Of a stretch of 64,000 nt of DNA, positions 63,936 through 64,000 are shown in pieces (the stretch's first letter is position 1; each line of letters opens with the position of its first letter). The position numbers were made by a program, and so were the translations under genes. Source of the stretch: Actinomyces urinae (GTDB lineage Bacteria; Actinomycetota; Actinomycetes; Actinomycetales; Actinomycetaceae); NCBI RefSeq assembly GCF_900119695.1, contig NZ_LT632547.1, forward strand, positions 1,302,001 to 1,366,000, in the 5' to 3' direction. A model generated the notes under the pieces. It did not search any database. It was not told the DNA's origin and saw only the letters and a program-made list of their open reading frames with translations.

Positions 63936-64000
63936 CTACCGCCGCAAAAACCATGGCAACGAAATCATGACCACACCCAAAATGCCAACCAAAATCGCAT
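63936..64000 (-). CDS. C-terminal end of an unidentified membrane protein (partial)
   Basis: The minus strand encodes a hydrophobic stretch (AILVGILGVVMISLPWFLRR) and then TAG at 63936-63938; the rest of the gene lies beyond the window. A membrane helix followed by Arg-Arg suggests a multi-pass protein's end. Too short to name. Confidence 0.5.
   Translation of the reverse strand, partial: AILVGILGVVMISLPWFLRR

Overview
The window reads as actinobacterial chromosome of middling G+C, most like the Actinomycetaceae. Signs are the DUF5926 protein, the MoxR/DUF58/DUF4129/RDD/SpoIIM block, sugar ABC transporters without their own ATPase, many GTG/TTG starts, and an LAKTG cell-wall sorting signal. 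Genus and species cannot be fixed from the sequence alone. I see no phage genes, transposase, integrase or CRISPR array.

Layout. 0-5.4 kb: end of a peptide ABC transporter ATPase, a PfkB kinase, a hydrolase, a YtxH-like protein, a VIT-family metal transporter and an SRAP DNA-protein crosslink protein. 5.4-18.0 kb: a compact, codon-atypical island with two transcription units. It encodes a nucleoside hydrolase, a tandem nucleoside deoxyribosyltransferase-like protein, a nucleoside phosphorylase, an ABC importer (binding protein and two permeases), a DraG-like ADP-ribosylglycohydrolase with an extra C-terminal half, a YjbQ protein, two PfkB kinases, a SIS protein and a GntR regulator. 18.0-18.9 kb: a broken, in-frame chimera of the VIT and SRAP genes, so the island lies between an intact VIT-SRAP pair and a partial second copy.

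19-31 kb: housekeeping and metabolic genes (SDR, TrpB2, App1-like phosphatase, MFS, phosphoglucomutase, DUF5926, glycosyltransferase, large membrane protein, PheA). 31-38 kb: envelope block of RDD, SpoIIM and a tightly overlapping operon of DUF58, MoxR, DUF4350, DUF4129 and a Pro/Gly-rich membrane protein. 38-46.9 kb: lipid kinase, SerS, HAD phosphatase, a three-gene sugar importer and a YihS-like sugar epimerase/isomerase. 47-54.2 kb: MDR oxidoreductase, two tRNA-Ser genes, a DASS carboxylate transporter, a large wall-anchored nuclease, a rhodanese lipoprotein and tRNA-Arg. 54.3-64 kb: MFS with a glycerophosphodiesterase, fructosamine kinase family protein, an ABC-2/XRE operon, meso-diaminopimelate dehydrogenase, a DHA2 exporter, GluQ and the end of an unidentified membrane protein.

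The main candidate for a new system is the 12.6-kb island. It joins an importer to at least four different enzyme folds that act on ribosyl or deoxyribosyl glycosidic bonds, plus two sugar or nucleoside kinases and an isomerase-like protein. I infer uptake and breakdown of an unusual nucleoside or ribosyl conjugate. The substrate is not known.
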